Shown here: one piece after another, positions 13,701-22,592 of the stretch | Layout: every line of letters begins with the position of its first letter | Position numbering within the stretch: the first letter of the stretch is position 1 | Source of the DNA: Ectocarpus siliculosus | Taxonomy: Eukaryota > Sar > Phaeophyceae > Ectocarpales > Ectocarpaceae | Length of the DNA: 38,859 nt | Reading direction: 5' to 3' | Assembly: GCA_000310025.1 (NCBI GenBank) | Contig: FN648721.1 | Span: 28,197 to 67,055, forward strand | Notes under the pieces: generated by a model | Databases searched by the model: none | What the model saw: the letters and a program-made list of their open reading frames with translations, nothing else | Told to the model about the DNA's origin: nothing | Translations under genes and position numbers: made by a program

Positions 13701-16700
13701 GAGCGGCCGGATGCCGGAGACTCGTCGCGTGAGATACAGCCGACATCGCAAGTGCCGGCAGTATCGACGGTACCACCATCGCCATCGCCGGCAGAAACAG
13801 ATGCTGCAGGTGGACCACCGGCAAACACAACAGCGGCTACATCGACCGATGATATCGGCAATCTCGATACCTTGTCGGAAGAAGGGTCGCCAAACAGACA
13901 ACCGGAGGTGTCGACATCATCCATTGTGCCGGACGCCGAGTCATCGATGATGCCGCTGCCGTCGTGTGATTTCCTGCCGGTGATGGAAGCGACGGTCGTG
14001 GCACCGAAAGAAGTAGAAGAACAAGAAAATCAACAACCAGAAGGAGGAGAAGGAAAAGGACACCGATGCGGGAGTTTACATGGTGGAGAAACGGCCGAAT
14101 CATCGCCACTATCTTTTGCCGGTCGCGATAGCCTGCCGCGCGGCGGGGTTTCTTCGACTCCAAGTTCGCCTGCGTCGACCGTACCGGTGGGCCAGAATAG
14201 AAAGAATTCTCTCAAACAAGGGGTCGACGAAGACCGATTCAAGAAGGAATGCCCGCCGAACGTAAACGAGGCAAGTATTGGACCATGTGGCGCTTCTTCC
14301 ATCGCCGAACAGGTTGAGCAGCAACGGCTCTTGCCGTCGTCATCGGAAGTGCCTGACGCGAGTAGTAGGGCAGCGGTCATCAACAAGGCAACCCTCATCG
14401 AGCTGAAGAGGGCGAGGGAGGCATGGAGGGGGGCGGAGGGGGAGCTGGAGCGCAGCCAACTGGAGAGGGATGAGCTGCGGGCTATCCTACAAGCGGTGAG
14501 CGCCGCAGGGTTACACAGCCGAAAGGCATGGAACATCCCCGTTCGCCTTGACTCTAATGGGCACCCGAACTAGCGGTATTTTATTTTTTCGTGCATGATT
14601 TGCTGTCACATTTTTGCCAGATTCCGCGCGGAGTCGTTCCGCCCAAACTATGCCTGATTTCCGCGCCATCTACCCCGAGCTAGAGAGGGCCCTCGACTGT
14701 AGTGTGGCTCTACGCCGTGCGTTCGTGGGTAGAATAGGATAAGCATGAAACAGCGCTGTAGGGTTTCATTTTGGGATTGGGATTGGGATGCTGAAGCTTG
14801 AGATATTTTCCAGTCTGTTGGTTCTTCTAGTCTTGGTGCGTCCAAGGTATCCGTGCGAAAGGAACGAGAAATAATTTACCTCCTCCTCAATGACGGCTAC
14901 TCTTCGATCAACCTTTGGCTGTGTCTGGGATCCCTCTGTAGCTAGACCATACCTCAATCGATCGGATAACGAGTCTAACTACCTCTAGAGCGACCAGAGT
15001 TACTCTACACGGAGGTTTCGGTGTAAAGGTCTTGCCGTGGCACAGGCATGGACTATCACTTAAGAAGGGGTTTTCCGCAAGACAACAGTCGAACGAATAA
15101 TTTATTGCACCAGGTTCAAGAACAAGCTACGGAACGACGCAGGGCCGATCGGAAAGAGAAGCGGGAGTTGGACAAGGAAAAGGCGAAGGCTGAGTACAGG
15201 GCCAGGGATTTGGAAGGTCAGATCGCCATTTGTTGCGTTCGTCGTGTAACACTGTTGAGTTCGCCACGCAGCGTGGATGGGTGAAGAGAACAGCGGCGAA
15301 CCCTGAGTAGACTGGACTAATACGCCTGGCTCTGGCATCGTGCAGGGTACGGGTGACACGGGCTGCGCTCATCATGGTCAATCCTTCCCTCCATCTTTCG
15401 CACGCCCCCCGTTGTGGAGTTTGGAAGGAGTTTCACAGTATCGGGATCATTGTTGGTCTGTTGCATCTGTAATTGAATATCTGCAGGGTGTGTTTTTTGA
15501 TGGACCTAGACTATTTGGATTGCTGTTGTAACGTTCTCATGGTTTTAGACTCTGCCTAGGCGCTAATGTAGGCTGGCTTTAACAACTAAGAAATCGACCC
15601 CAGGACAAACAGTCAATTTCATGGAGTCCAGACCCACAATACCATTACATCCGATTTGTTTTGGAAGTGAAGTACTGCAGCAACACGCACGCTTGTTTCC
15701 CACGGAGCCCTCATCTTCTCCATTTTCTCTGCATATCCTGCTGACGATAACCCTGCAATGTCAACGGGCAAACTCGGCGCTTCATGTGCCCGGGTTCCCG
15801 TTGGTATGTATACCGAGGTTGTCTCGACCACGCAGACTGATTGAGGCAAGCACCGCCTAACCGTCCTTTGGTGTGACCACGTATTGCAGAGGAGGTATAT
15901 GGACACCGAAAATGGTGAGATCACATGCAACGACCGGAGAAATCGCATGTCCTGGTTCTGTTCAGTCCTTAACGGCGACGTGCTGTTGTACACGTCGATC
16001 CCCGCAGCGGACAGAGATCGGCTACGGCGAATGCTCTCCAAGAGCGACGAACAAGTTGCGGATTTGCGGGGGCAGCTGCAAAAGGTGAGTGTCGAAGTCA
16101 ATCCGGAGGTAAATTAACTTTTGGGGTGCGCAGCCCGACGCGTAGCGTTATCTCTTGGGAACCGAGACTATTCTCGGAGGGCAAAGGTGGAATGGGAAAA
16201 GGGGCCTAAAAAATATTTTCCTCCGCGAGCTTTCACCTTGTTTCGTCATATACTCTTCAGACGTCGAACCGTGCCTCCTCTGGGGCGCTGGGGCTCTTTA
16301 CGGCCGTTGTTGAGCGTTCGGGGCAAATTCAATCTGTAAGCATAGGCTGCTTCCAGCACAAAGCGGACTAACCTGTTGCAGCGTTGCACAGCCCGCCGAG
16401 AAATAGCTGAACAAAACGTTAGAGACTCTTTCGTCATGATCTTTTCCTCCGGTGGCGCCGACACACAGGCATACGAACCTACCCCTGCCTCAAGACCCCC
16501 AAGTTTGTTCATTCTTCCCCTGACGATACTTCAATTCTATGGTTTGCACCCGATAAATTCGATGTGTTTTTTCTACGCAGGCACAAGCTACCACCACCAC
16601 CACCGCCACCACCACCACCACCACCACCGAACTTGCCGCTTTCGTCGATGGCATCCGTGTCATGACCGCTGCTGACAAGACTGATACCGCCGACTCATTG

Positions 16701-19644
16701 TCGAAACCACCGACAAGACCTCCGCTAGCAATAACGCCGCCGACAACCGGGGCGTTGCCGCTGACACCAACGTTCAGCCCGGCAGCAGAGATTGAAGCAG
16801 CATTAACAACAGCACCAGCGACGTCGTTTGGAAGTTGTCTCGGCAGCGAGGGGAAAAGGGGAACTAGTGGCGCGACTGACGACGCGAGGCACTCGGACAC
16901 TAGCAGCGACAGTAGGAGCCCGTGCCAGATGCAGCAGGCCGGTACCGTTGCGATCAATTCCAACAATGCAGAGGTGAGCGTACTGTAGCCGCACGCGCAC
17001 ATACAGACACGAGTGGGCGGCGCCTCATTCGACGGGTCTCCGCACTTTGTGACCATTGTGGATATTCTGCAGTGTGTTCCCATCTTCCGAAGCTACAACT
17101 AGGCTAACTGAACGCGGAACCAACGCGATGAAGTCTCGTAGCGGGGCTTGTAGCGGGGCGTGGCAGAGCGGGTAGCTGCCCTTCATGGGTGTTTCTTCCA
17201 TCGAAAACCCAGATTCCCCGTGAATCTTACCATTGGATGGCTTTTTCCCGTACTAACTGCGAGCCCCGTGCTAACTCCCCTTGAAAGGTTCAGCGACGGA
17301 GCTGGCCTCTTGTTCTTGAGTTAAGCGCCTAGTTGACCTACAGGAGCTCTGTGTTTTGGCAAAAGAGCACACAACTATCCATACCGGTAGGGAAAACTGA
17401 CTGCTCTGCTCGTTCCCGCGCGCTACTGCGAAGTTTCGACAACGCAGTGGTGAGATGGAGGGAAACATCATCGCAGAGAACGGGCGAAAAATGCCAATGG
17501 CGACAACCTCGCAGCTAAATGGCTCTGCATTACGACGGCCTAAACAGCCACAGTCACTGGTGCAGGAGGTTCAACAGCAAGAGGAGAGAGTACCCCGGCA
17601 GGAGAAGCTCCAGCCACCGCCGAGGCCGTTACCACCAACTCTGACACCACCAAGCGGGGACTATCATACTGAACATCGACAAAGTAGGCCTTCACGGACA
17701 CAAGACATCGGACGAAGTATCGCCGTCGTTCTCGATCGCCCGGGTGGATACAAAAATAACCCAACGCCCCCCGCCGAAGATCTACTTGCAAAAGACACCA
17801 TGATCGCGATGGGAGGAGAGAACCCTCCGGGATGTCCGCTTTTTCCGATGTCTAGGGACGATCTATCGCTTGCGGGTAAGCCAGCGGAAGGCGAGAGGGG
17901 AGGGTCAAATTATCTTGGCGACGCTTTAGAAGGACAGGAGCGTGCGAAACCCGAAGGAGGAGTGCGGTTTCGACTGCAATGTGAAGTAGATGAAGGATGG
18001 ATGGGCAAGGGGCCGGCGGGTGAAGAAGAACGAACGGCTGCCAAAGGTGAGCCGACCGTGTGGTGCTCTGTCGGCTCATCATGTCAACGTGTGAGAGCAT
18101 TGACGTCTGGTGAAGTAAAACCGATTGGATGATTCCTGCGCATTCGCCAACAACACTAGCATTGAGGATGGGATTTGGAATTCGCAATGAAATCATGTGC
18201 AACGTATTCGCTCGCTCGAAAATAGACCAGGCGGGACGTAACTCGTGAAGAAAGATGATTGGGCGACGTGGAGATTCACACGGGCATTCCTTTTCCTCTC
18301 ATGGGCCGCTGAGGGTTTGCGTGGTAAACGTTGGCAGGTTTGGGGCTTGAGAGCTGTACACCACCGGGCAAAGCAGAGGCTGTCCCCGGCAAGATAAATT
18401 GTTCACCTTTCACAAGAACGAGTTAGCACGCTCTACCGTACTCACGGAGCACAACAAGCGTTTCATTCCACAGCAGTAGCACAAACCGACTGGCGAAATA
18501 GACGCGACAAGAAAATCATAGCCCGCTTTCCTTCATTCCATTCCTGCACACCTCACCGTACCTACCCACGTTCCTGTTGTGTTCGTCTGCCTACTCAAGT
18601 TGCGTCGAGGCCCCCTGAATCCACCGACCCATCAAATGGCGGAGATGACGGGGCTATTCTGGAGGAGAATCGGGCAGATGCGGAGGCTGATAACCACCTT
18701 CTTAGTCGTCGTTTCTTGAATTCCTCGGTAGATGACACCGTCCTGAGCGGGCGCAGAAACAAACAAGGGCCTTCCACAGTAGCAAGAAAGAGATCGGGGA
18801 CGGTTGAACTCGCTGGTTCTGCCATCCCAACCGGTGAAGCTACCCCGAGGAACAGTCAGGAAACAGCTACACGGTCGCGCCTGGTTGACCGAGATGCTGG
18901 AGATTTCTATCGCGCGGCTCTCTCGACCCACCTTTCCTTCATCGCGACCACCGCCGCTGATGATCCTGATTCTGTCAAAACGGCTACCCAAGCTGGAGGT
19001 GATCTACAGGATCCGGGGAGAAGCGGTGCGGTGGGGGTGGGAGAGGCTTGCAGGACCTTCCATGGCGACATGGCGGGAGTTCGGCAGGTGAACCAGCTGC
19101 CAAACTATAGAGAGTTTCTTGGTGAGCTTAGCAAGTGTTCGTCGGCAACCACTGTCACCTCCATTTGTTGGTACCTCCATTTGTTTGGAGCTGGTCTAGT
19201 CACATTCATAGCAACCGCACGACAGGATGGTGAGGCCATCCTGTTCTTCTTGGCCAACACATGGCTGTATCCTTTCGTGTTTCAGCAGACTCGTTGTTAC
19301 ATGCTCGCTACGTTCCTTGGAGAGTTATCTCCACGTTTTCGCACTGAGGCATAGGCCGAACGCGCCTACCGGTGTACTCTCACTTGTCGCTCGTGGACAT
19401 GAGGCAGCAACGTGACCGAATCTCTTCTAACAGAAGAGTTGAATCACTGCTGTATCATCTCGTCGATTCCATCGTAGGCGAGCCAAGTGACCAAGCCGTG
19501 GTGTGCTCTTGATCGTTGCCCATTGGTCGCCATGCTTGTATGAGCTTAGTTCAAACTCGTTTTCTTTGTCGTTTGACGCAGAGGCTCGAGGCGCTCCAGT
19601 CCAAGTTTTCCCGTGGGGAGTCGGGCAGCGCCCAAACGAGCTGA
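4738..19644 (+). CDS. Kinesin-3 family motor protein (KIF1/Unc-104-like) with FHA domain, multi-exon
   Basis: This is a plus-end-directed microtubule motor predicted to move membrane cargo in the cytoplasm. Proposed exons: 4738-4860, 5120-5218, 5736-5819, 6188-6265, 6584-6706, 7454-7632 (or from 7082), 7931-8093, 8347-8419, 8641-8738, 9073-9264, 9403-9569, 9966-10305, 10920-11034, 11631-11740, 12044-12185, 12520-12759, 13183-14495, 15114-15216, 16008-16084, 16581-16973, 17455-18046, 18600-19087, 19582-19644. Introns are GT-AG and phases agree along this chain, giving about 1,785 codons. Family assignment rests on the motor motifs, the FHA domain and the D-W-x-F-A-Q motif that follows it, an order diagnostic of kinesin-3. 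I recognised no PH domain in the tail. Least certain are the start codon (4738 is the first in-frame ATG of the first recognised exon), the exons at 7082/7454, 10920 and 17455, and the last two exons. Confidence 0.88.
7082..7632 (+). other. Motor exon with VSYLEIYNE; 5' end ambiguous
   Basis: The certain part is 7454-7632, which encodes [18 protein letters not shown] and ends at a GTAAAT donor after LREDPR, phase 2. Two acceptors fit the phase-0 end of the previous exon. One is CAG at 7451-7453, which joins ILERIDQ directly to FSVEVSY as in ordinary kinesins. The other is CAG at 7079-7081, which would add about 124 residues, including 23 consecutive glycines coded by GGA repeats and a Ser/Asp/Glu-rich stretch. 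The frame is open throughout 7082-7632, so the sequence alone does not decide. I prefer 7454 for the main form and used it in the exon chain. Confidence 0.6.
7193..7261 (+). repeat. (GGA)23 microsatellite
   Basis: Twenty-three uninterrupted GGA units. In the frame of the following kinesin exon they code for glycine only; in other frames they give polyglutamate on the plus strand, and polyserine or polyproline on the minus strand. Whether the tract is translated depends on which acceptor (7081 or 7453) is used. Confidence 0.95.
9073..9264 (+). other. Motor exon with basic loop 12 insert (K-loop equivalent)
   Basis: This phase-0 exon of 64 codons joins SDVIK to ALSEAQ and later reads [23 protein letters not shown] in two overlapping stretches. 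Between them (9091-9195) lie 35 residues rich in Arg, Gly, Pro and Ser: eight arginines, two lysines and no acidic residue. This position is loop L12, where animal KIF1A carries its lysine-rich K-loop, which raises affinity for the acidic tubulin tails. The boundaries are supported by CAG before 9073 and GTGAGC after 9264. Confidence 0.8.
9639..9822. repeat. Diverged 92-bp tandem duplication in a kinesin intron
   Basis: Copy 1 (9639-9730) and copy 2 (9731-9822) both begin with GAAGAGAGGA, share TGGCCAC/CGGCCAC and CATCGTC-CTCTACG blocks in the same order, and end with GTAGCT. They are directly adjacent and have drifted at many positions. They lie in the intron after the motor domain (9570-9965). 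Confidence 0.75.
9966..11034 (+). other. Kinesin neck and coiled-coil exons between motor and FHA
   Basis: Exon 9966-10305 begins [17 protein letters not shown], passes through a Pro/Thr/Ala-rich linker, and ends with a charged helix ([19 protein letters not shown] followed by Met-Glu-Lys and a basic KRKK end), typical of kinesin-3 coiled coils. The donor is GTGAGG at 10306. The following exon, about 10920-11034, reads [11 protein letters not shown] and [11 protein letters not shown]. Its donor GTAGAG at 11035 leaves phase 1, which fits the next exon at 11631. The start of this second exon is uncertain; 10902 is also in phase. Confidence 0.6.
11631..12759 (+). other. FHA domain of the kinesin (three exons)
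   Basis: Exon 11631-11740 ends GMRLLNLNQ and joins exon 12044-12185, [10 protein letters not shown], which matches the kinesin-3 signature LVNLNEDPLMSECL. Further on are [20 protein letters not shown] and, in exon 12520-12759, [10 protein letters not shown] and [16 protein letters not shown]. Order and spacing are those of the KIF1/KIF13 FHA domain, a fold that in other proteins binds phosphothreonine. Here the usual Gly-Arg of the fold is Gly-Ser (VGSGEE) and the Ser-x-x-His motif is reduced to R-P-H-H, so phosphopeptide binding may be lost. The acceptor before 12044 is AAG rather than CAG or TAG. An acidic insert (about 12610-12650) lies between the last strands. Confidence 0.85.
13183..14495 (+). 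other. Large low-complexity kinesin exon with D-W-x-F-A-Q motif
   Basis: This exon of 1,313 bases is far longer than any other in the gene. It opens with [20 protein letters not shown] followed by FAQEEI, the conserved kinesin-3 motif just after the FHA domain. It then runs through roughly 380 residues rich in Pro, Ser, Thr, Glu and Val with no recognisable fold, probably disordered and likely phosphorylated. It ends in a charged coiled coil containing [20 protein letters not shown] and [11 protein letters not shown]. The frame stays open to 14573 past the GTGAGC donor at 14496, but only the join to 15114 continues the coiled coil. Confidence 0.8.
15114..16084 (+). other. Kinesin coiled-coil exons (15114-15216, 16008-16084)
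   Basis: Exon 15114-15216 reads [18 protein letters not shown] and continues with [14 protein letters not shown]. Exon 16008-16084 reads [20 protein letters not shown] and ends RGQLQK. Joined to [11 protein letters not shown] upstream they form one continuous charged helix that probably drives dimerisation. Phases agree (0 to 1, then 1 to 0). The donor after 15216 is GTCAGA, a weak site. The intervening introns hold no other feature I recognise. Confidence 0.7.
16581..18046 (+). other. Kinesin disordered tail exons (16581-16973 and about 17455-18046)
   Basis: Exon 16581-16973 starts after a TTTTCTACGCAG acceptor, encodes a polythreonine tract from ACC repeats, then [13 protein letters not shown] and a Thr/Pro/Ala-rich region, and ends before GTGAGC. 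The second exon is rich in Gln, Pro, Glu and Gly (for example [20 protein letters not shown]) and ends at a GTGAGC donor at 18047, phase 1. Its start may be 17455 or 17434, both in phase. No domain is recognisable. Assignment to the kinesin rests on phase, splice sites and an uninterrupted open frame. Confidence 0.55.
16590..16628 (+). repeat. ACC-rich microsatellite (polythreonine coding)
   Basis: Thirteen codon-length units, all ACC except one GCC, lie near the start of kinesin exon 16581-16973. They encode a Thr tract interrupted by one Ala. The same bases read as polyhistidine in another frame, which I take to be a shadow. Confidence 0.85.
18600..19644 (+). other. Probable C-terminal kinesin exons (18600-19087 and 19582-19644)
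   Basis: Exon 18600-19087 begins after CTCAAG with two bases that complete the split codon left by 18046. It stays open for 162 codons and ends at GTGAAC. The proposed last exon follows GACGCAG and encodes [20 protein letters not shown] before TGA at 19642-19644. A second frame is also open in 18804-19091 and looks protein-like, so frame choice here is not certain. If the donor at 19088 is not used, the frame runs on to a stop at 19352-19354. No PH domain is seen, although many kinesin-3 proteins end in one. Confidence 0.45.
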
Positions 19645-20835
19645 GCTCCAATCGGTAGAGGACATGAACACATGTCACAAATAGTCTAGCAAGAAATCAA
19701 TTGATATTTCAATCTAGTCGCACCAAATTATTGTACCTCCGTCGCGGGAAGGGAATGTTGCTGTGCCCTCTCAAGTACTGCGTATGAAGGCAGATCCGAC
19801 CTCACGCCAAGTCAGTGATGGCCACGCACGCAACCCATTTCGACCAAAGCACCGTGGAGTCTTAGCTGCTTCAATTTTATGAGTGGTGCATGTTCTAACG
19901 TGCCTGCCCTTGTTCCGTGTCACATCGCGAGATCTTTGGAAATTATACTTGACCTACATTTCGGAGTATTCTCCACGTCAACTGCCTGGTCAAGAGGTTC
20001 GGCTGGTCTTTAGAAAATGGTGATCGTTTCCCCATGTGCTGAAACGTTGAAGCAACCCAAACTTGCTGTGCTCTAAGTTTGGATATGACGTGGTTACGAC
20101 CTCTTGACGTTTATTCAAGCCGAAACCTCTCACTTTGGAAGAAACGTGAAGTCCTGCGTGAATCTTCATTCTGGTCCCTTCGCTCGAATGGACCAAAGCC
20201 CTCAAAGAATATGGACAAGGAACCACCTTGGCCATGCCTTGGCAGCACATTGTATGCATCATATATGTTGCGAATGGAAAACAGAAGTCGCCCTGTGAAT
20301 GCCGGGCATACGGAATTTCCACGACCGTGCGCTGGGGACACCGTCATTCAGTCTTAGCAACGATTCTCGGTTTCCTTCTTCTAGGAGGTTGTACGCACAC
20401 ACCGTGGACTGAGCTTTGAGACACAAGAAATTTTAAGCCAAGCTCAAAGTCCCTGCTTCCTCTTTAGGAAAAATTTGCGCCATTGGTCTCCATGCACCAC
20501 CCCCAGGCAGTAAATCCCTGTGATTCCGTGAAAAAAGGGCATAATACGTACGGTTATTGGCCCCGTGAGGTATATTATCCACGTCGTTCTTCCGAGAGGA
20601 AAAAACAAGTCTACAAGTACAGAACGTGCCACCCCTCTAAGAACTTAGGAGTTAAAAACTTGAGCCTCAAACAATCCAAAATATAATAACTTGGCATAAG
20701 AACAGGTGCTCAGTTCCGACGTGGCATTCAAAACAAGAACCCCCCCTCATGGTGCACCAATGCGCACACAGATAAGAACGGAGCCCCAAAACGCGGCGGC
20801 TGCAAGATAAGGACTCAGGAAGGTTGGAGGTGACG
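19645..20835. other. Intergenic region after the kinesin gene
   Basis: No gene is recognisable. The stretch is likely to include the kinesin 3' UTR. Short open frames on both strands (for example near 20079-20357) have no motif, and no clear polyadenylation signal stands out. Confidence 0.4.
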
Positions 20836-21712
20836 GAGGGCGTACTCTGTCTCATGTTTCGCATGCCTTAGAGGTTAGACCATTGACCACACGTCCTCGA
20901 GAGGACGCATAATTGTGCCCACAGGACCGATCACCGATGGCCAATCATTCCCTTCTATATTTCAAAGTACTTTGCCAGAGGTGGCTCAATAATGTCTTCC
21001 ATAGTCCATCTCGATACCACTTCCCGCGTTTCAACCCACTTGCTATGCCCCAGTACAGCTACCGTCTTCTTCTGGCTATTCTATGCCTCAAGCGTGTCCC
21101 TGTAGCTTTCCTCCTACGTGTCCAACTCAGTCATGTACATTTCTCTACCCTTGTCGCCCAACACGGACGTTTCGCAACGACGTGAACCCGGTCTTCGCAC
21201 TCATAGCCGCATGCACATTTGAACTTGTCGCCTTCATTATCTTCCTTCCCGAATCTTCGTCAACGTTCTCAAAGAAAGGCCGTTGTCCCCAGTCCTAATA
21301 TGGACCTTCGGCTTTGTCCCTTCATCCATTGGTCCATGTAGGTACCTATTCCCTTCTTTCAACATCCGTACACATCTAGAGCCTCCTTATCGTTGGATCC
21401 TTTTGTTAGACTGTGTTCTCTCTCCGCAAAAGTAGCAGGTTTCTTGTTTTCGAACCCCTCCCTATAGACCTGCCGTTCGTCTCCAATGAACCCGATACCT
21501 ACCGTTCGTTTCCCGAACACGATACCTACCGTTCGTTTCCAATGTATCAACCTCATCGATTTTTTTGAACTATTCCATAAGTTATCTACAACCTTAATCC
21601 ACTCCCTTGGTTGTTACCCCTAATCTTATTTGTCCTCTTCACCTCCCGAGCTTCTCTCGGCAACCTCTCCTCTCCAATATCGTACACCATGTGGTACTTC
21701 TTGCCGTTTAGT
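20836..21712 (-). mobile_element. Decayed retroelement-like fragment, copy 1
   Basis: This block is paralogous to 21756-22592: both begin near GGGCGTACTCT, share the segment containing CCATTGACCAC and the later segment CCCAGTACAGCTACCGTCTTC, and end after a CTCGGCAACCT segment. Read on the minus strand it gives EERLPREAREVKR, then KCACGYECEDRVHV with the last part of the zinc-ribbon-like motif damaged. This C-x-C-G...E-D...H-V pattern recalls the C-terminal region of non-LTR retrotransposon polyproteins. Several stops and frameshifts interrupt it, so it is a relic. It also holds short tandem copies of CGATACCTACCGTTCGTTTC (about 21494-21541). Element class is an inference. Confidence 0.5.
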
Positions 21713-21755
21713 TTCCTGACGCCTCTTCCCGATCGTAGGAGTTGGATCTGAAGGG

Positions 21756-21760
21756 GGGGC

Positions 21761-21814
<54 letters not shown>

Positions 21815-22592
21815 GTTTTGGATGCCATAGCGGTTAGACCATTGACCACGCGTCCTCGACAGGACGCAGCATTGTTCCCACAGGACCGATCACCAATGGC
21901 CAATCGTTCGATCTTACTTTGCCGAAAAGGTGGCTAAAAAATGTGGTCCCTGGTCTATCTATCCTATCGATATCAGTTCCCGCCTTTTCAACCCATTTCC
22001 TCTGCCCCAGTACAGCTACCGTCTTCTCCTGACTATTCCATGCCTCAAACATGTCTCGTACCTTTTCCTTGTACTTTGCCCAGATCATTCATGTGCATTT
22101 CCCTCTCCTTCTTGTACAACGGACATTCCGCATCTACATGAACATGGTCTTCGCACTCGGAGCCGCATTCGCATGTAAAGTTGTCGTCTTCATCGTCTAC
22201 GTTCCCAAGTCTTCGTCTACGTTCTCGAAGGCAAATGTCCCCAGCTTGGTCCCTACATCCATTGGTTCATGAAGAAGGTAGCCCTTAAATCTATTCCTTC
22301 TTTCAACATTCCGTACACATGCAGACCCTCCTTATCCTTGGTTTCTTTGGTTAGGTTATGTTCTTCTCTCTCGGGAAAAGCAGCAGATATCTTCCCCTTG
22401 AACCTTCTAGTCCTTGCGTTTCCAGTGTATCGCCTTCGTCATTTCGAACCACTTCCATGCGTCATCTACAACATTAACCCACTCCGTAGGTTGGTACACG
22501 CATTATTCTTGTTTGCCCGCTTCGCCTCCTAAGCTATTCTCGGCAACCTTTCCTCTCCCATACCGTAAATACGTTCATGCGGTACCGCCGTC
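21756..22592 (-). mobile_element. Decayed retroelement-like fragment, copy 2
   Basis: This is the second and better preserved copy. On the minus strand it reads GEERLPRIA (near 22540), then VVDDAWKWFEM, and near 22111-22173 TCECGSECEDHVHV followed by DAECPLYKKERE. The last two form a C-x-C-G...E-D-x-x-H-V...E-C-P-L-Y motif like that found near the C-terminus of many LINE-type proteins. Stops separate these pieces, so no intact protein is made. Its minus-strand 3' side ends at a (CT)n tract. Only the 3' part of an element seems to be present, as expected for 5'-truncated insertions, but no reverse transcriptase motif was seen. Confidence 0.5.
21764..21812. repeat. (CT)n microsatellite at the junction of the two fragments
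   Basis: About 24 uninterrupted CT units lie where copy 2 begins. The matching place in copy 1 reads only ACTCTGTCTCATG, so the tract expanded in copy 2 alone or was lost from copy 1. Confidence 0.95.

Noticed and set aside
13439-13924. 161-codon minus-strand open frame opposite the large kinesin exon
   Set aside because: It is the reverse-strand shadow of a low-complexity coding exon with GC-rich codons, and has no motif of its own.
17157-17230. tRNA-like A-box sequence (GTGGCAGAGCGGGTAG)
   Set aside because: No matching B-box (GGTTCGANTCC) follows at the right distance and I could not form a cloverleaf.
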